Source: Pseudoalteromonas espejiana DSM 9414
Lineage (GTDB): Bacteria; Pseudomonadota; Gammaproteobacteria; Enterobacterales; Alteromonadaceae
Length of the DNA: 64,000 bases
Assembly (NCBI RefSeq): GCF_002221525.1
Contig: NZ_CP011028.1
Location: 197,001 to 261,000, forward strand
Direction: 5' to 3'
The stretch's first letter is position 1, and each line of letters starts with the position of its first letter. Of this stretch, positions 9,438 to 17,136 are shown one piece after another. The translations under genes were made by a program, and so were the position numbers. The notes under the pieces were generated by a model that worked only from the letters and a program-made list of their open reading frames with translations, did no database searches and was not told where the DNA came from.

Positions 9438-9738
9438 GGTGCTCTGGGTAAAATATAACTAAAATTGTAGTTAAGCCAAATTATTTAACCTAGTTAACGC
9501 TTAAAGTAGTGTTAAAGGTGGATTGAGTGTTCACACTTTAAATGAGTTATTTTACGCTCGCTTACCAAAGTCGTATTGGCAGTGTTTAAAAGATGGAGTA
9601 TGGTATTTGCCATAATAATCCCAACCAACTTAATCTTTAATTTTTTAGTTTTTAATAACCAGAGTGTGGGTTAAAGAGTTATTCAGTTGGATTACATGCC
9701 GTAGCCTTTATTTTTACGGCAAAACAACAGGAGTATAT
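9438..9738. other. fabY upstream region with leader hairpin
   Basis: No gene was seen. TGCCGTA (9697-9703) and TACGGCA (9715-9721) form a perfect 7-bp hairpin that ends nine bases before the AGGAG ribosome site of fabY (9730-9734). It could shape the leader RNA. The rest is AT-rich and unremarkable. Confidence 0.4.
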
Positions 9739-10632
9739 ATGTTTCAGGTAACTACACCGCAAAGCAGCGAAGACTGGCAAGCGTATTATCAATTACGCTG
9801 GGAAGTATTACGCGCCCCTTGGAATGAGCCGCGTGGCTCTGAACAAGACGATATGGAACAAGATTCTGAGCATCGCTTTATAAAAAATAAAGAAGGCGAT
9901 GTATTGGGGGTTGCCCGTTTGCACTTTAATAACCATGAACAAGCGCAAGTGCGTTACATGGCCGTGGCTGAAGGTAACAGAAACCAACATATTGGTAGCC
10001 GTTTATTGCATGAGCTTGAAAAAATAGCATGGACTCAAAACGCAGGTGAACTGGTATTATTTGCTCGTGAGCGTGCACTTGAGTTTTATAAGCGTCACGG
10101 CTACGAGCTAAAAGAAAAAGCACATTTAGCGTATGGCGATGTACAACACTTCAAAATGGTAAAACAAAAACCAAGCGAGCCAGGCTGGTTTCGCCACCCT
10201 GATTGGACCCAAGTACTGCAAAATATTTGGCGTGAATCAATCCCAATTAGCGATGCAATGGGCATTAAAGTAGAAAGCTACACAGATTGGCAGTTTACAA
10301 CGCGTGCTGATTTAGACGCTAATTTAAACCTACACAATACAATGTTTGCAGGTTCTATTTATAGTTTAGCAACCTTAACCGGTTGGGGGGCCACGTATTT
10401 AGCGTTAAAAGAGGCAGGGCTTGAAGGCAATATAGTGCTAGCTGATGCCAATATTAAATATTTAAAACCGCTAAATACCGACCCGCGCGGTTGTGTTGAT
10501 ATACATACCTGTAAAGGCAAATTAAGTGATTTAGAAACAAATGGTAAAGCAAGCTATATAGTGCCGGTAACCATTTTTGATGGCGACGATGTAGTGGCTG
10601 AATTTGAAGGGGTGTTTGCCGTTAAGAAATAA
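9739..10632 (+). CDS. fabY: GNAT-thioesterase fusion, YiiD/FabY family
   Basis: The ATG at 9739 follows a good AGGAG site, giving 297 residues; the longer frame from 9664 has no support. Residues about 1-145 are a GNAT acyltransferase domain (YMAVAEGNRNQHIGSRLLHELE, the acetyl-CoA loop). Residues about 155-297 are a hotdog-fold YiiD_C domain (HNTMFAGSIYSLATLTGWGATYLAL, DANIKYLKPL). E. coli YiiD/FabY has the same two-domain layout and has been linked to initiation of fatty-acid synthesis through acyl-ACP chemistry (malonyl-ACP decarboxylation has been reported for this group, from memory). It follows yihY-dtd here as in E. coli. Confidence 0.88.
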   Translation: MFQVTTPQSSEDWQAYYQLRWEVLRAPWNEPRGSEQDDMEQDSEHRFIKNKEGDVLGVARLHFNNHEQAQVRYMAVAEGNRNQHIGSRLLHELEKIAWTQNAGELVLFARERALEFYKRHGYELKEKAHLAYGDVQHFKMVKQKPSEPGWFRHPDWTQVLQNIWRESIPISDAMGIKVESYTDWQFTTRADLDANLNLHNTMFAGSIYSLATLTGWGATYLALKEAGLEGNIVLADANIKYLKPLNTDPRGCVDIHTCKGKLSDLETNGKASYIVPVTIFDGDDVVAEFEGVFAVKK

Positions 10633-10650
10633 TGGGCAATGCTTCACTAA

Positions 10651-10686
10651 AAAAGCCAAGCATTGTAATTAATGCTTGGCTTTTTT
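10651..10686. terminator. Bidirectional terminator between fabY and pldA
   Basis: GCCAAGCATT (10655-10664) pairs perfectly with AATGCTTGGC (10671-10680). A residues flank on the left and six T residues on the right, so it can end both convergent genes. Confidence 0.93.
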
Positions 10687-10697
10687 ATGCGCTGATT

Positions 10698-11732
10698 TTA
10701 TAACAAATCAGTTAATAATATACCTACACCTATACGCTCAATATCGGCGTTGTAATCAATCAGGCTTTCACCGTAGCCGTTAAAGTACTGAGCGTAACCA
10801 CGTAAGCGCCCCCAGAGTGGGAATGACCAATCAAGTTGAATAGCACCACGATTATCTGAATTGAAGTTATTACGTGTCATAAAGCTAAACTCATGATCGT
10901 GAAAACGGTACGCGCCGCTAAATTCAAAGTAACCCATGTATTTATAAATATCAGGGTTGTCATCGCCATCGGCTTCTAATGGGTCTTCTTTTTCATCTTC
11001 AGCAATGCGGTACCAAGGCTTAAAGCTAAACACAAAGCCTTCATTTTCCCAAATGAAATCGGCGTAAATACGGTTCCACGAACGAGAGTTAGGTTGGCTT
11101 CGGCCATTAGACTGGTGTGAAATACCCAGTGCAATTGCCATTTCATCGCCCCAAAGTACGTTCTCTTGATCTAGGTAATTTACCCAAAATATTTCTGGCT
11201 CGTAATTGGTTTCACGAAACGGAGATGAAATCTCTGAATTATAAATTTGCCAATATGACTGCAGTGTAAAACCAAAAAAGATGGCTTGATCGTCATCAGC
11301 AAAATCATCGTAAAGCGGCACTTTAATAGACAGCTGATATTTGGCTTCTAGGTTATCAAGTGGTTCGCCATTTTCTTCATCTGTTAGCTCGTCAAAGCCA
11401 TCAAATGGGCGATCGTTTGGATGCGATACATACGACAGCGGCAAAATGTAGTTACGTTTATGTGGCGTAATTACGTTGCGATTCTTTTTGCTTACTTCTT
11501 CGCGGGCTTTTCGTTTATCAAGTGCGGTTAGTTGTTTGTTTTCCTCAAGCGCTGAACATTTTTTACGAAGATCGTCTAGGGTTTGCTTTCCATCGCCGCC
11601 AATGACTTCGTTTAAAATACATTGCTTAACAAGCTCTATATCGTTGTCTTGTTCGTTTTCTTTTACCTCTTCTTGGGCAAAAGAGGGGGTACTAAGTAAA
11701 GCCGTGAGTGCAATCCAATAACGCCAGCTCAT
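10698..11732 (-). CDS. pldA: Outer membrane phospholipase A
   Basis: OMPLA is an outer-membrane beta-barrel that hydrolyses phospholipids reaching the outer leaflet and helps keep lipid asymmetry. The 344-residue protein begins with a signal peptide (MSWRYWIALTALLSTPSFA). An acidic N-terminal extension of about 90 residues precedes the barrel and is longer than in E. coli. The active-site signature is HQSNGRSQPNSRSWNRIYADF, which carries the His, Ser and Asn of the catalytic triad in the family spacing. The barrel ends in a hydrophobic strand (RIGVGILLTDLL). It is monocistronic between two terminators. Confidence 0.93.
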   Translation of the reverse strand: MSWRYWIALTALLSTPSFAQEEVKENEQDNDIELVKQCILNEVIGGDGKQTLDDLRKKCSALEENKQLTALDKRKAREEVSKKNRNVITPHKRNYILPLSYVSHPNDRPFDGFDELTDEENGEPLDNLEAKYQLSIKVPLYDDFADDDQAIFFGFTLQSYWQIYNSEISSPFRETNYEPEIFWVNYLDQENVLWGDEMAIALGISHQSNGRSQPNSRSWNRIYADFIWENEGFVFSFKPWYRIAEDEKEDPLEADGDDNPDIYKYMGYFEFSGAYRFHDHEFSFMTRNNFNSDNRGAIQLDWSFPLWGRLRGYAQYFNGYGESLIDYNADIERIGVGILLTDLL

Positions 11733-11856
11733 TGTTTATTCCTTTGAGGGTAGGGTAGATTTATAAATTATAACGTGTTTTTACATATGTAACGGTGAAC
11801 TTTCACTGAATTTACACTTATTTCATTACTCTACGTTTACACTATTATCACAGATC

Positions 11857-11885
11857 AAAAAAAAGCGGCATAAAGCCGCTTTTTT
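11857..11885. terminator. Terminator of the lysine-riboswitch operon
   Basis: AAGCGGC (11863-11869) pairs with GCCGCTT (11875-11881), with A residues to the left and T residues to the right. It lies about 60 bp beyond the minus-strand stop at 11943 and ends that operon. It is symmetrical enough to work both ways. Confidence 0.85.
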
Positions 11886-11942
11886 AGTAAGTTAAGTAAC
11901 TTACTCTCACGCAATGAGAAGGGGGAGCTACAACAATATGTG

Positions 11943-13064
11943 TTATAGCTCAAATACGTTGGTAAAAAACTTATAAAGCTCAGTACCTTGGTTTACGCTT
12001 GCCGAGGCAAAATGCAAAATAGCGATAGCATCGCAATCGAGGCTAAGCGTTTGTAATGGTTGCTCACTCAAGTAGCGCTCCATACGCAAAACATGTGCAA
12101 TAGGCTCGCCTGCTTTAATATGTCCACCTAGTGGGGCTACATATTCAACCATGCCGCCAATAGGGGCGTAGTAAGCAAAGTAGTCATCTAAATGGCATGC
12201 GTAGCGGGTTATATTGCTTGGCTTATGTGGTGCGTCTTCTAATACATTTTTGTGATTCAAATAGCTTAATATGCTATTTGCATCGTTAAGTGCTTCTGTT
12301 AAATCTATTTTTTCTTGGCTACCTAGCTCAACCGTAAAGGCTTCTACTTGTACGTTAAAGTCCCTGCCTTGTGCGCCAAGTGCATCACTTAGGTGCCACC
12401 ATGGGCAAAAGCTTGCTTCATCCATGGCGCCATCAAAGTCGCTTGGGATAAGCAGTACATGTTCAATGTTAAAATAACGGGCGCTGTCGGTTGCATACGT
12501 TGGGCAATATAAGTGCTTGCTTGAAATAGGCCCTGTGTGTAAATCAAGGACTATGTCGGCTTGGTGCGCAAGCTTTTGTAGATTAAGCGCAATACGTTTA
12601 CCCGTATTAAGTAAATAAGCTGGGCCGTTAAGTTTGGTGTCTATTTCATCAATCAGGGCTTGTTTAAAGTTATTTTTTAAAGCGGCATCGTCGTACTGGC
12701 TATGATCTTTGGCAAACTGGGTCACTAAATTATTGTTGTAGTGATACATGCGGTTCCAGTTAGTGCCAGTAATCGGGTCGAATCGTCCAAGGGTAAATTC
12801 CCCTGATTTTTGATTGCAGCCAATAGGGTTAGCATAAGGTACTAAGGTAATGTCGCCTTTTAGATTGAGCTGTTTTAATTGCTCTAACAGCTGAAAAATA
12901 ACCGCGTTACCTTGTACTTCAGCGCCGTGCATGTTTGCTTGAATATAAACGCTTGGCCCGCTGCCATTGCCTTTTAAGCGGTACACAGGAATAGTGAGTG
13001 GTAAGCCGTTTGCCACTTCTCCTACTACAATGTTCTCTTGGCTGATTGGTGTTGTTATGCTCAT
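11943..13064 (-). CDS. AstE/AspA-like M14 zinc hydrolase in the lysine operon
   Basis: A 373-residue member of the succinylglutamate desuccinylase/aspartoacylase branch of the M14 fold. Zinc ligands are visible as HGAE (H46, E49) and H176 in LDLHTGP. The substrate-binding NWNR is at 102-105 and the catalytic glutamate E246 is in FTVELG. A C-terminal beta domain (GGMVEYVAPLGGHIKAGEPIAHV) is typical of this branch. It starts five bases after the decarboxylase gene in an operon with dapA and dapD homologues, behind a lysine riboswitch. A role in removing the succinyl group of an N-succinyl-diaminopimelate-like intermediate, in place of DapE, is an inference from context. Confidence 0.8.
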   Translation of the reverse strand: MSITTPISQENIVVGEVANGLPLTIPVYRLKGNGSGPSVYIQANMHGAEVQGNAVIFQLLEQLKQLNLKGDITLVPYANPIGCNQKSGEFTLGRFDPITGTNWNRMYHYNNNLVTQFAKDHSQYDDAALKNNFKQALIDEIDTKLNGPAYLLNTGKRIALNLQKLAHQADIVLDLHTGPISSKHLYCPTYATDSARYFNIEHVLLIPSDFDGAMDEASFCPWWHLSDALGAQGRDFNVQVEAFTVELGSQEKIDLTEALNDANSILSYLNHKNVLEDAPHKPSNITRYACHLDDYFAYYAPIGGMVEYVAPLGGHIKAGEPIAHVLRMERYLSEQPLQTLSLDCDAIAILHFASASVNQGTELYKFFTNVFEL

Positions 13065-13069
13065 GTTTA

Positions 13070-14275
13070 TTACCTTAAATAGTGGCTGGCATCTTCGGCT
13101 TGGCGTACGCAGGTGAGCTCACCATTTTGTAAAACGTATTCTGCTGCCAGCTCATGGCATAAAAAATACGGCATGCTTTCGGTAAAACCATAGGCGCCAC
13201 ATTGGCTAAATACCAGCCAGTCTTGCTCGTTTAAATCGCTTGGTAGGGTGTGCTCGCCTAAGCAATCAAGGGCCGTACATAACGGGCCATATAGGCTCAT
13301 TGCCTGTTTTGGTGCAGTTGATTCACGCAATAACGCCGCAGGAAAATCTTGGCTTGTAACAGCAGGGCGTAATAAGTGGTTAATGCCACCGGTTAAAATA
13401 ACTTGCTGTTGGCCGTAGTTTTGTTTGCACTCGACTACGGGGTTGGCGTAGTGGCCGCATTCGCCTACAGCGTAGCGACCAAGCTCCATCCATAACTCAT
13501 CTACACCCGCGTCATGTTTTATTTTGGCAAGCGCGGCTATAAGGCCATCCCATTCAAGTGTTGCATCGCTTGATGTATAAGGGATACCTAAACCGCCCCC
13601 TAAATCTAAAATTTTCAGGTTTATATTTAAGTTATTAGCAAGGGCTGTAAGCGGTGCAATCATTTGCGACCACAGCTCGCTTAGCTTTTGTGTGCTAAGC
13701 ATGTTGCCCCACTGAAAAATATGTAGGCCGTCAAAGCTAAGGGCTGAGTAATCGGCGGTATTCAGTGCTTGCCACTCATCGCAGCCAAGCCCAAACGGAG
13801 TTAGGCTGTCGCCGCCTAGTGGGTTTTTTTCACCTTCTGGCCAGCGTAGTTGCACACGCAATAAAACTTGCAGCTGCGTATTTTGCAGCTGCGCTTGTTG
13901 GTTTAACCAACGTACTTGATTGAGGCTTTCGGCAACAAATATGCGCACACCGCGCTCAATAAAGTGTTTAATTTGTTTAGGGCTCTTTGCAGGCCCTGTG
14001 TTGAGCACGCGCTGCGAACTAATACCTTGTGCAAGTACTTGTTCAAGTTCACCTTTACTTGCTACGTCAAAGTTAAAGCCTGCGCTATCTAAGCTTTGAA
14101 TAACCTTAGAAAGCGGATTCGCTTTTACTGCATACCAAAGTTTTACATCGGTTTGCGCAACTAAACGCGTAAGGTGTGCGTTTAGTTTATCTAAGTCGTA
14201 AACAAAAAAAGGGGTATCAAGTTGCTGTGTAAGCGTATTAACAGCGGTTTTGATTGGCGTGCTCAAAAAGCTCAT
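13070..14275 (-). CDS. LysA-like PLP-dependent decarboxylase
   Basis: A fold-type III PLP enzyme of the ornithine/diaminopimelate decarboxylase family, 401 residues. The PLP lysine is K51 in YAVKANP. The phosphate-binding glycines are LDLGGGLGIPY, the EPGR-like motif is ELGRYAVGECG, and the catalytic cysteine motif is GPLCTALD. A C-terminal GAYGFTESM replaces the more usual GAYG-x-x-M-x-S. The gene overlaps dapD by one base (TAATG), indicating translational coupling. Diaminopimelate decarboxylation to lysine is the simplest role given the lysine riboswitch. Because the sequence departs from textbook LysA, a related substrate is possible. Confidence 0.8.
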   Translation of the reverse strand: MSFLSTPIKTAVNTLTQQLDTPFFVYDLDKLNAHLTRLVAQTDVKLWYAVKANPLSKVIQSLDSAGFNFDVASKGELEQVLAQGISSQRVLNTGPAKSPKQIKHFIERGVRIFVAESLNQVRWLNQQAQLQNTQLQVLLRVQLRWPEGEKNPLGGDSLTPFGLGCDEWQALNTADYSALSFDGLHIFQWGNMLSTQKLSELWSQMIAPLTALANNLNINLKILDLGGGLGIPYTSSDATLEWDGLIAALAKIKHDAGVDELWMELGRYAVGECGHYANPVVECKQNYGQQQVILTGGINHLLRPAVTSQDFPAALLRESTAPKQAMSLYGPLCTALDCLGEHTLPSDLNEQDWLVFSQCGAYGFTESMPYFLCHELAAEYVLQNGELTCVRQAEDASHYLR

Positions 14276-15015
14276 TATCGTAAAACCTCTTCTAGCAATA
14301 ATGATGCATCGCTTTGTTCGTCGCGGTATTTAACAATTAGCGCGCACGACATGCTTAAGCCTTGCTCACGTGCCCATTCGTTAGACGCCGGGCGAGAGCC
14401 AGGTATTACAATTGCGTATTCTGGGATTGGCTCGCCTTTATCAAGCTGACGCTCATTAACGCAGTCGTATACCGGAATGGTTGCAGATAAACGTACGCCA
14501 GGTGCCAGCACTGCGCCTTTTTTAATAACTACGCCTTCAACAATCACACAACCTGCGCCAATAAAGGCATCGTCTTCAACTACTACTGGGCTTGCACCAA
14601 TTGGCTCAAGTACACCGCCAAGTTGAACGGCTGCGCTCAAATGTACGTTTTTACCTACTTGCGCACACGAGCCTACTAATGCGTGGCTATCAACCATAGT
14701 GCCTTCGTCGATGTATGCGCCAATGTTTACGTACGCTGGTGGCATAATAATAGTGCCTTTAGCTACGTATGCACCACGGCGAACACTTGAACCGCCTGGT
14801 ACCATACGCACGCCATCGTCAGTACTAAACTCTTGTGGTGCAAGGTTGTGTTTATCTACAAAACCACCTGCAAACTCAGTGTTAGTGCCATTTTTAAAGG
14901 CTTCTAAAATGCCTTGTTTTACTTCTACGTTAGCTTCCCATTGGCCGCTTTCGTTTTGTGATGCTGCGCGTACTGCGCCCGATTCTAAATTATTTAGTAG
15001 TTCTAACCAGCTCAT
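14275..15015 (-). CDS. dapD: Short DapD-like tetrahydrodipicolinate N-succinyltransferase
   Basis: DapD transfers succinyl from succinyl-CoA to tetrahydrodipicolinate in the succinylase branch of lysine and DAP synthesis. The protein has the DapD core: RMVPGGSSVRRGAYVAKGTI, MPPAYVNIGAYIDEGTMVDSHALVGSCAQVGKNVHLSAAVQLGGVLEP, and the left-handed beta-helix hexapeptides. At 246 residues it is about 28 shorter than E. coli DapD (274), lacking most of the N-terminal helical domain. This suggests a paralogue of the housekeeping enzyme. It lies 15 bp after dapA and overlaps the decarboxylase gene by one base. Confidence 0.85.
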   Translation of the reverse strand: MSWLELLNNLESGAVRAASQNESGQWEANVEVKQGILEAFKNGTNTEFAGGFVDKHNLAPQEFSTDDGVRMVPGGSSVRRGAYVAKGTIIMPPAYVNIGAYIDEGTMVDSHALVGSCAQVGKNVHLSAAVQLGGVLEPIGASPVVVEDDAFIGAGCVIVEGVVIKKGAVLAPGVRLSATIPVYDCVNERQLDKGEPIPEYAIVIPGSRPASNEWAREQGLSMSCALIVKYRDEQSDASLLLEEVLR

Positions 15016-15030
15016 TATAAAAACCTGTAT

Positions 15031-15915
15031 TTAATGCCAAGATAAAATGGTGTCGTTTGCAGTGGTAATGCAATCGGTTTGCGTTAACTCAAGGTGTGTT
15101 AAAGGTGGGCGCAGCAACGGGCTACTTAAGCGGCCTTGTTGGTGCATTAACACTTTAACGGGAATAGGGTTTGCTACAGTAAAAAGGCTATTAATAGCGC
15201 GAGTCCACTGAGCAAATAAATTGGGGTGTTGGCCACTTAGGCTGCGTTTTACAAACTCGTGCGTTTGTTTTGGCCACGCGTTTGCCGCAACCGATACTAA
15301 GCCTTTTGCGCCAGCTTGCGCGAAATAGGGCATAAGTGCATCGTCGCCGCTGTATAGTGCTAAATTAGGCGCGGCTTGTCGGTATGCTTCAAATTGGGTG
15401 ATGTTGCCACTGGCTTCTTTTAACGCCCAAAGCTTTGGATGCGCCTGTAAATTTTCGATGGTTTGCACCGGAATACTTACACCGCTTCTGCCTGGTACGT
15501 TGTATAACATACATGGGTGCGCGCTTTCGTTTAATAAGCTTTCGTACCAATGAGTTTGACCTACAGCGCCTGGTTTTGCATAAAGCGGCGAGCCTAGTAA
15601 ATAACTGTGAATAGGTAATTGGTTACAGTAGCTAACCCATTCTTTTTGTTGGGCTAAATTACTACCGCCCACAGCAACCATAAGCGGCACACTGGGCTTT
15701 AATTGGCACACGTGCTCAACAATGGCTTGTTGCTCTTTAAGTGTAAGCGCTAAGCCTTCACCTGTACTACCAAGTAGCAAAATACCGTTTTGCGCAGCTT
15801 CTTGTTCACTAACGAGAGTTGTGAGTGTGTCGTAGTCAACATTACCTTGTTGATCAAACGGCGTTACAAGCGCTGTCCACAGTGCGTAGTCGTCTAAATT
15901 GAAGTTGTTGATCAT
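15031..15915 (-). CDS. dapA: 4-hydroxy-tetrahydrodipicolinate synthase
   Basis: DapA condenses pyruvate with aspartate semialdehyde in the first step of the lysine branch. The 294-residue TIM barrel shows GSTGEG (49-54), the proton-relay tyrosine Y138 in YNVPGRSG, the Schiff-base lysine K166 in LKEASGN, and YSGDDA. It is the first gene after the lysine riboswitch and probably the committed step of the operon. The start ATG is preceded by AAGAG and by a small hairpin that could mask the ribosome site. A second, housekeeping dapA elsewhere in the genome is expected but cannot be seen here. Confidence 0.93.
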   Translation of the reverse strand: MINNFNLDDYALWTALVTPFDQQGNVDYDTLTTLVSEQEAAQNGILLLGSTGEGLALTLKEQQAIVEHVCQLKPSVPLMVAVGGSNLAQQKEWVSYCNQLPIHSYLLGSPLYAKPGAVGQTHWYESLLNESAHPCMLYNVPGRSGVSIPVQTIENLQAHPKLWALKEASGNITQFEAYRQAAPNLALYSGDDALMPYFAQAGAKGLVSVAANAWPKQTHEFVKRSLSGQHPNLFAQWTRAINSLFTVANPIPVKVLMHQQGRLSSPLLRPPLTHLELTQTDCITTANDTILSWH

Positions 15916-16010
15916 CTCTTACGAACCTATAAGGTGTTCGAGATATTAAAGGGGCTTTATGATGTGAGCCTCATTAACGTCGTTCGAACAGTATTCGAAG
16001 AGCGAATGGG

Positions 16011-16046
16011 CTTAAAATAATAGGGCGCACGGCCTTATTATTTAAG
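16011..16046 (-). promoter_or_regulatory. Expression-platform hairpin after the lysine aptamer
   Basis: On the minus strand a long AT-rich stem forms between 16046-16032 and 16025-16011, with a GC-rich loop, just two bases after the aptamer P1 helix. A weak T-rich tail follows. It could be the terminator or antiterminator switch. The tail is not a strong U run, so translational control is also possible. A TTCGAA pair at 15983-15999 follows. Confidence 0.55.
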
Positions 16047-16047
16047 A

Positions 16048-16236
16048 CCAGAAGCTCTCCACCAAACTAATAAGCTGCTTTAAAGCTGCTATTGGTGACA
16101 GTCGCTAGGATTCAACCTAGTCGCCCGAAGTAATTGCTTCGCAAAAGCGTTTACCTCTCGGCGGTATTCCCCTGGCGTATGCTCACTGGAGTTTGCGCTC
16201 CTAACATACGCTACCTGAATAACGCACCTCTTCTAG
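16048..16236 (-). ncRNA. Lysine riboswitch (L box)
   Basis: Read on the minus strand, the RNA has the five-helix layout of the lysine aptamer. P1 is CTAGAAG (16236-16230) with CTTCTGG (16054-16048). P2 is GCGTATG/CATACGC. P3 lies around GGGGAATACCGCCGAG, P4 is CTAGG/CCTAG, and P5 is CACCAA/TTGGTG. Conserved junction strings GAGGTGCG, CTGTCACC and GGTGGAGAGCTTCTGG match the L-box pattern. It precedes dapA. Known lysine riboswitches turn off lysine synthesis or import genes when lysine is high, so repression by lysine is expected. Confidence 0.93.
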
Positions 16237-16240
16237 CCCT

Positions 16241-16280
16241 TTGTATTTTGTTTTAACGCTAAGGCTTTAACAAAATACAA
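16241..16280. promoter_or_regulatory. Perfect 12-bp inverted repeat at the riboswitch promoter
   Basis: TTGTATTTTGTT (16241-16252) and AACAAAATACAA (16269-16280) are perfect inverted arms with a 16-bp spacer. The repeat begins four bases outside the riboswitch P1 helix, so it must overlap the promoter or first transcribed bases of the dapA operon. An operator for a second regulator is possible. Confidence 0.5.
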
Positions 16281-16431
16281 TTTAAATAGGGTAATTGCGG
16301 CGATTAAAACATTTTAGCCGTCTAGGTGTCAAGCTGCTAAATATAGATTAGCTCATCGAAAATAGCGGTGGTTACGTATTGGCTGCTTTTCTCGTACACT
16401 AACCCTATGAGCAGCGAGGTATTTAATAAGT
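16281..16431. other. Divergent promoter region between the lysine operon and tag-like gene
   Basis: This 151-bp AT-rich stretch must hold the plus-strand promoter of the glycosylase gene and upstream elements of the riboswitch promoter. No firm -35/-10 pair was identified. GAGG at 16415-16418 is the closest ribosome-site-like sequence to the ATG at 16432. Confidence 0.4.
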
Positions 16432-17136
16432 ATGGAAAAATTTAGTGATATTTATAAGCGAGCGGTAGAGCGAAAAGGCTCTGAAAAAATGCTTAAGTTA
16501 TTACTCGCAAAACCTTTATCTAAAAAAGCGTTAAGCACGTTAAGTGACGACGATTGGCTTGAAGAATTTACCCGAAAAGTTTTTCAAAGTGGCTTTTATT
16601 GGTCAGTAATAAACAGCAAATGGCCGGGCTTTAGAGAGGTCTTTTGGGAATTCAGCGTTGATAAGTTATTAATGATGCCGCCCGATATGCTAGAGCAAAA
16701 AGCAACGGATGATCGCATTATTCGTAATTATAAAAAAGTGAAAACGATTCCTGAAAATGCCTACATGATCCACGAAATAGCACAGGAACACGGCAGTTTT
16801 AGCAAGTTTATTGCTCAGTGGCCAACAGATAATATTATCGGTTTGTGGGCACATTTAAAAAAACACGGCGCTCGTTTAGGTGGAAATACTGGCCCCTATG
16901 CCTTAAGAGCGCTAGGTAAGGATACATTTTTACTTTCGCGCGATGTAGAAAGTTACCTAAGAGCGCATAAAATAATTGATGGCGGGCTGCAAACTAAAAA
17001 ATCACTCACTGCTGCGCAGGCATTTTTTAATGAAATGCAAAAGCAAAGTGGTTTAAGCATGCAAGAGTTAAGTTTAATTGTGGCCTACGGGGTGGGTGAC
17101 AATCGCGTAGGTATAAGCCAACAAGCAGAGGATTAA
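16432..17136 (+). CDS. DNA-3-methyladenine glycosylase I family protein
   Basis: A 234-residue helix-hairpin-helix protein of the Adenine_glyco (Tag) superfamily, which removes alkylated bases from DNA. Family marks include LSDDDWLEEFTRKVFQSGFYWSVINSKWPGFREVFWEFSVDKLLMMPPDMLEQKATDDRIIRNYKKVKTIPENA. The zinc-binding cysteine/histidine set of classic Tag is not obvious, so this is the divergent Tag-like subgroup and the exact substrate is uncertain. Its stop codon overlaps the selO start by one base, so the two genes form an operon. Confidence 0.8.
   Translation: MEKFSDIYKRAVERKGSEKMLKLLLAKPLSKKALSTLSDDDWLEEFTRKVFQSGFYWSVINSKWPGFREVFWEFSVDKLLMMPPDMLEQKATDDRIIRNYKKVKTIPENAYMIHEIAQEHGSFSKFIAQWPTDNIIGLWAHLKKHGARLGGNTGPYALRALGKDTFLLSRDVESYLRAHKIIDGGLQTKKSLTAAQAFFNEMQKQSGLSMQELSLIVAYGVGDNRVGISQQAED

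Noticed and set aside
14699..15034. 111-codon plus-strand frame across dapD
   Set aside because: Antisense to dapD, whose beta-helix repeats are unmistakable; it has no family features.
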